Shown here in pieces: positions 60,767 to 62,785 of a DNA stretch of 62,785 nucleotides. Source of the stretch: JAVBPP01 sp031549535. Its GTDB lineage: Bacteria > Bacillota > Clostridia > Oscillospirales > Acutalibacteraceae. The translations under genes and the position numbers were made by a program. The stretch covers positions 1 to 62,785 of the forward strand of contig JAVBPP010000034.1 of NCBI GenBank assembly GCA_031549535.1, written 5' to 3'. Positions within the stretch are counted from its first letter, which is position 1. Each line of letters begins with the position of its first letter. The notes below the pieces were generated by a model. That model saw only the letters and a program-made list of their open reading frames with translations. It had not been told where the DNA came from and searched no databases.

Positions 60767-61633
60767 ATGCCATATTGTAACAAATGCGGCGTGCAGATGG
60801 AGGAAGGGGCGCAATTCTGTTCCTCCTGCGGGCAGGCTGTCGCACAGCAGGCTGTCGCACAGCAGGCAGCCACGCAAACGCCCGAAACGGCGGTGCCGCA
60901 GCAAACCGTGGGAGCTTATCAACAGGAGCCCGGAACAATACCGCAGCAACATGCAAACCCATATCAGCAATTTCCGGCTGCGCAGCCCATGCCTTACTAC
61001 AACAACACAGCGGTTGTTCCTGCGAAAAAGAAGCGTACAGGGTTAAAAATTGCGCTGGGTCTGATTATTGTTTTTGTTGCTATATTTGTTGGCTCTATCG
61101 TTTTTAGCATTGTTTCGGATTCTCCGCCCGGTTCGGAGCTGGAGTATACCGCCGGGAGCTGGGAGGGGGAGACTTTTCGCTCAAACAGCGCCAAGCTGCG
61201 TTTTGATTTGCCGGAAGGTTGGGCAATTGCCGGCCCAGACGAAATCAAGCAGATTCTGACGGCTGACCCAAAGACCAGCTGGGATATGGTGGCGTATCAC
61301 AGCGCGAGCGGCGAAAACGTGATTATCGGCTTTGAGGATTTAACCATGTCCCTGGGCGGAACAAAGCTGGATGTGCCGGCTTACGCAGAGCTTGTGAAAG
61401 CGCAGATGAAAACGAGCATGGGCAGCGAAACCGAATTTGATACCAAGACAGATGAAACCTTTTTGGGCGAGAACTATGTCTCCATTCGCTTTGAACAAAG
61501 CTCCGGGGCTGTGACCTTACAGAAGGTGATGCTCATGCGCAGAATCGGGGATCACATGATGTCCATCATCATCACCGCGGCGGATGCGCAAAGCCTGCAG
61601 CAGCTGGAGCAGAAATTTAGTCCGCTTGCATAG
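60767..61633 (+). CDS. Zinc-ribbon membrane protein with extracytoplasmic domain
   Basis: The protein is 288 residues long. An N-terminal zinc ribbon (Cys 4, 7, 18, 21) is followed by AVAQQ repeats and a Gln/Pro/Tyr-rich linker, a membrane helix (about 93-116), and an outside domain of about 170 residues beginning AGSWEGETFRSNSAKLRFDLPEGW, a fold common to many Firmicute zinc-ribbon proteins of unknown role. AAGGAG precedes ATG 60767, and the in-frame GTG at 60749 overlaps that site. Its topology is the mirror of the protein at 41655. Confidence 0.82.
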   Translation: MPYCNKCGVQMEEGAQFCSSCGQAVAQQAVAQQAATQTPETAVPQQTVGAYQQEPGTIPQQHANPYQQFPAAQPMPYYNNTAVVPAKKKRTGLKIALGLIIVFVAIFVGSIVFSIVSDSPPGSELEYTAGSWEGETFRSNSAKLRFDLPEGWAIAGPDEIKQILTADPKTSWDMVAYHSASGENVIIGFEDLTMSLGGTKLDVPAYAELVKAQMKTSMGSETEFDTKTDETFLGENYVSIRFEQSSGAVTLQKVMLMRRIGDHMMSIIITAADAQSLQQLEQKFSPLA

Positions 61634-61642
61634 AAATTACAG

Positions 61643-61719
61643 TTGACAGTTTGACCGCTTTCGCGGTAGAATGGCCACGCACAGTGGCTGTGGACGCACT
61701 GCGTCTGCAGTCACTGTGC
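61643..61719 (+). promoter_or_regulatory. Promoter and leader hairpin of the AIM24-family gene
   Basis: TTGACA (61643-61648), 18 nt, TAGAAT (61667-61672). The leader then holds a nested imperfect stem: GCACAGTG (61679-61686) with CACTGTGC (61712-61719), and inside it GACGCA-C-TGCGTC. The stem ends about 17 nt before the AAAGGAG ribosome-binding site. Confidence 0.6.
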
Positions 61720-61744
61720 ACATTTATATATAAAGGAGTTTATT

Positions 61745-62425
61745 ATGAAGTATTCCATTCAGGGCGAACCGCTTTCCGTCGTAATCTGCGAGTTGGAGGA
61801 CGGCGAAAGAATGATTACGGAGCGTGGCTCCATGAGCTGGATGTCCCCGAACATGAAGATGGAAACCAAGGGCGGCGGCATCGGCAAAATGCTTGGGCGC
61901 ATGGTTTCCGGCGAGGCAATGTTCCAAAACCATTACACCGCGCAGGGCGGCCCGGGCATGATTGCCTTCGCGGCAAGCTTCCCCGGCTCTATCCGCAAGT
62001 TTGATATTGCACCGGGCAAGAGCATCGTGGTGCAGAAATCCGCCTTCCTGGCCTCTGAGGCAGGGGTGGAACTGTCCGTATTTATGCAGAAAAAGCTGGG
62101 TGCAGGCCTGTTTGGCGGCGAGGGCTTTATTATGCAGCGCCTTTCCGGCCAGGGTGCGGCGTTTGTGGAAATTGACGGCTTTGCCGTGGAGTATGAGCTG
62201 GCGGCAGGCCAGTCCCTGATTGTTGACACAGGCTATCTCGCGGCGATGGATGAAAGCTGCAAAATGGAAATCACCAAGGTGCCGGGCGTCAAAAATATGA
62301 TTTTGGGCGGCGAAGGGCTGTTTAATACAGTCGTTACAGGCCCCGGCAAAATCATTCTGCAAACCCAGCCCGTCAGCGCGGTAGCAGGCTCCCTTGCACC
62401 GTATCTGATGATGAAGTCAAAGTAA
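61745..62425 (+). CDS. AIM24-family (TIGR00266-type) protein
   Basis: This 226-residue cytoplasmic protein has repeated beta segments and Gly-rich turns typical of the TIGR00266/AIM24 double beta-helix family (MVSGEAMFQNHYTAQGGPGMIAFA, GAGLFGGEGFIMQRLSGQGAAFVEIDG, EGLFNTVVTGPGKIILQT). Bacterial members are common but not functionally characterised. The yeast homologue affects mitochondrial membrane organisation. AAAGGAG stands before ATG 61745. Element A copy 2 begins in its stop codon. Confidence 0.9.
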   Translation: MKYSIQGEPLSVVICELEDGERMITERGSMSWMSPNMKMETKGGGIGKMLGRMVSGEAMFQNHYTAQGGPGMIAFAASFPGSIRKFDIAPGKSIVVQKSAFLASEAGVELSVFMQKKLGAGLFGGEGFIMQRLSGQGAAFVEIDGFAVEYELAAGQSLIVDTGYLAAMDESCKMEITKVPGVKNMILGGEGLFNTVVTGPGKIILQTQPVSAVAGSLAPYLMMKSK

Positions 62426-62512
62426 TACCAATCACCATTAAGAATACTTCCTGCAAAATTCGGCAAGAGCGCATATAGGAAACGCTCGTTACCGAATTTT
62501 GCAAGTGTTCTA
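62425..62512. repeat. Element A, copy 2 (inverted), starting in a stop codon
   Basis: It starts with ATACCAAT at the last base of the AIM24 stop codon. CTGCAAAATTCGGCAAGAGC pairs with GCTCGTTACCGAATTTTGCA. The orientation is opposite to 29083-29185. Its right end merges with the left end of element B copy 3. Confidence 0.75.
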
Positions 62513-62599
62513 ATACCAATCCAAAGAAAGCGTAGATAAAAAATCTGCGAAAAAGCCATACAGCAAAGCATTTCCTTGATTTTTTATAACGCTTTCTAA
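62513..62599. repeat. Element B, copy 3, right end missing
   Basis: The left end ATACCAAT and the whole interior to ACGCTTTCTAA are present and nearly identical to 38800-38901. The right end ATTGGTAT is replaced by the tandem repeats that follow. Confidence 0.8.
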
Positions 62600-62785
62600 A
62601 CTGTACCCTATAAACCGGACAGCCCCGGTTTTCAGAACCCTATAATAAACTGTACCCTATAAACCGGACAGCCCCGGTTTTCAGAACCCTATAAACCAGA
62701 CGAAGCGGTTTACAAAAACCCCGCACCCCGGACAGGAGAGTTTTGAAAACCCTTTGAATCGGGCAATGCGGGTTTTGACCTCCAA
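62598..62785. repeat. Degenerate tandem repeats of about 32 bp at the right edge
   Basis: Two almost identical 49-bp units start at 62598 and 62647. Within and after them the phrase ACCCTATAAACCGGAC or its decayed forms begins at 62605, 62637 (short unit), 62654, 62686, 62718 and 62749, giving a basic period of about 32 bp. Each full unit contains the inverted pair AAACCGG/CCGGTTT. The array runs off the window. No gene is visible here. Confidence 0.75.

Noticed and set aside
62598..62785. Possible CRISPR array at the right edge
   Set aside because: Units abut each other without unique spacers and they decay progressively. No cas gene is seen.

Overview
The window reads as chromosomal DNA of a spore-forming, GC-rich member of the Clostridia, most likely an Oscillospirales/Ruminococcaceae-type gut bacterium. 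This is inferred from gene content: pyruvate phosphate dikinase, SpoIID, a SpoIIQ-like M23 protein with a sigma-F/G-type promoter, a PdaA-like deacetylase, class B sortases, Thr-rich lipoproteins, and Bacillus-like SD sequences and sigma-A promoters. No species is claimed.

Layout. 1-2.1 kb: AT-rich accessory DNA with the tail of an AraC-type effector-binding protein and an AraC/papain-like-fold fusion regulator. 2.2-12.1 kb: ppdK, a GC-rich repeat block, spoIID, citrate synthase, a membrane protein, an AEC transporter, a QueG-like reductase and a YaaO-like PLP decarboxylase. 12.1-15.2 kb: darA-holB-ricT (the B. subtilis yaa cluster without tmk and yaaR), then spoIIQ-like. 15.4-17.9 kb: an AT-rich SIR2-like gene behind a MATE exporter. 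18-24.4 kb: secA with an aldo/keto reductase, dCMP deaminase, an unknown anchored protein, exonuclease III. 24.6-29.1 kb: four secreted lipoproteins of one architecture. 29.5-38.8 kb: cysteine desulfurase-thiI, cinA, two sortases, and an unusual CinA-like/SpoIID fusion. 39 kb: tRNA-Thr(CGT) with a fold-back partial copy. 39.2-46.3 kb: an AlkA-like glycosylase, hcp, and an AT-rich pair of large envelope genes. 46.5-49.9 kb: hflX, galE, rsmA. 49.9-51.2 kb: a tandem GC-rich repeat and a small mobile-type element. 50.4-55.1 kb: an ECF sigma factor translationally coupled to a membrane beta-propeller protein, and pdaA. 55.1-62.8 kb: a two-component system, a giant amidase, a zinc-ribbon membrane protein, an AIM24 protein, and a nest of repeats at the right edge.

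The most unusual gene is at 36389-38800. Its cytoplasmic half aligns with degenerate CinA domains (an intact cinA lies two genes upstream). After one membrane segment and a Thr-rich linker comes a SpoIID domain whose conserved blocks are in circularly permuted order relative to the normal SpoIID at 5433-6398. It sits behind two sortases, one with a roughly 380-residue disordered cytoplasmic tail. Other leads are the ECF sigma/beta-propeller unit, the AT-rich envelope pair, the lone SIR2-like gene, and short elements with ATACCAAT or ATACTAAT ends that repeatedly start at or just after stop codons.

All statements come from reading the sequence. No database search, structure prediction or folding calculation was run.
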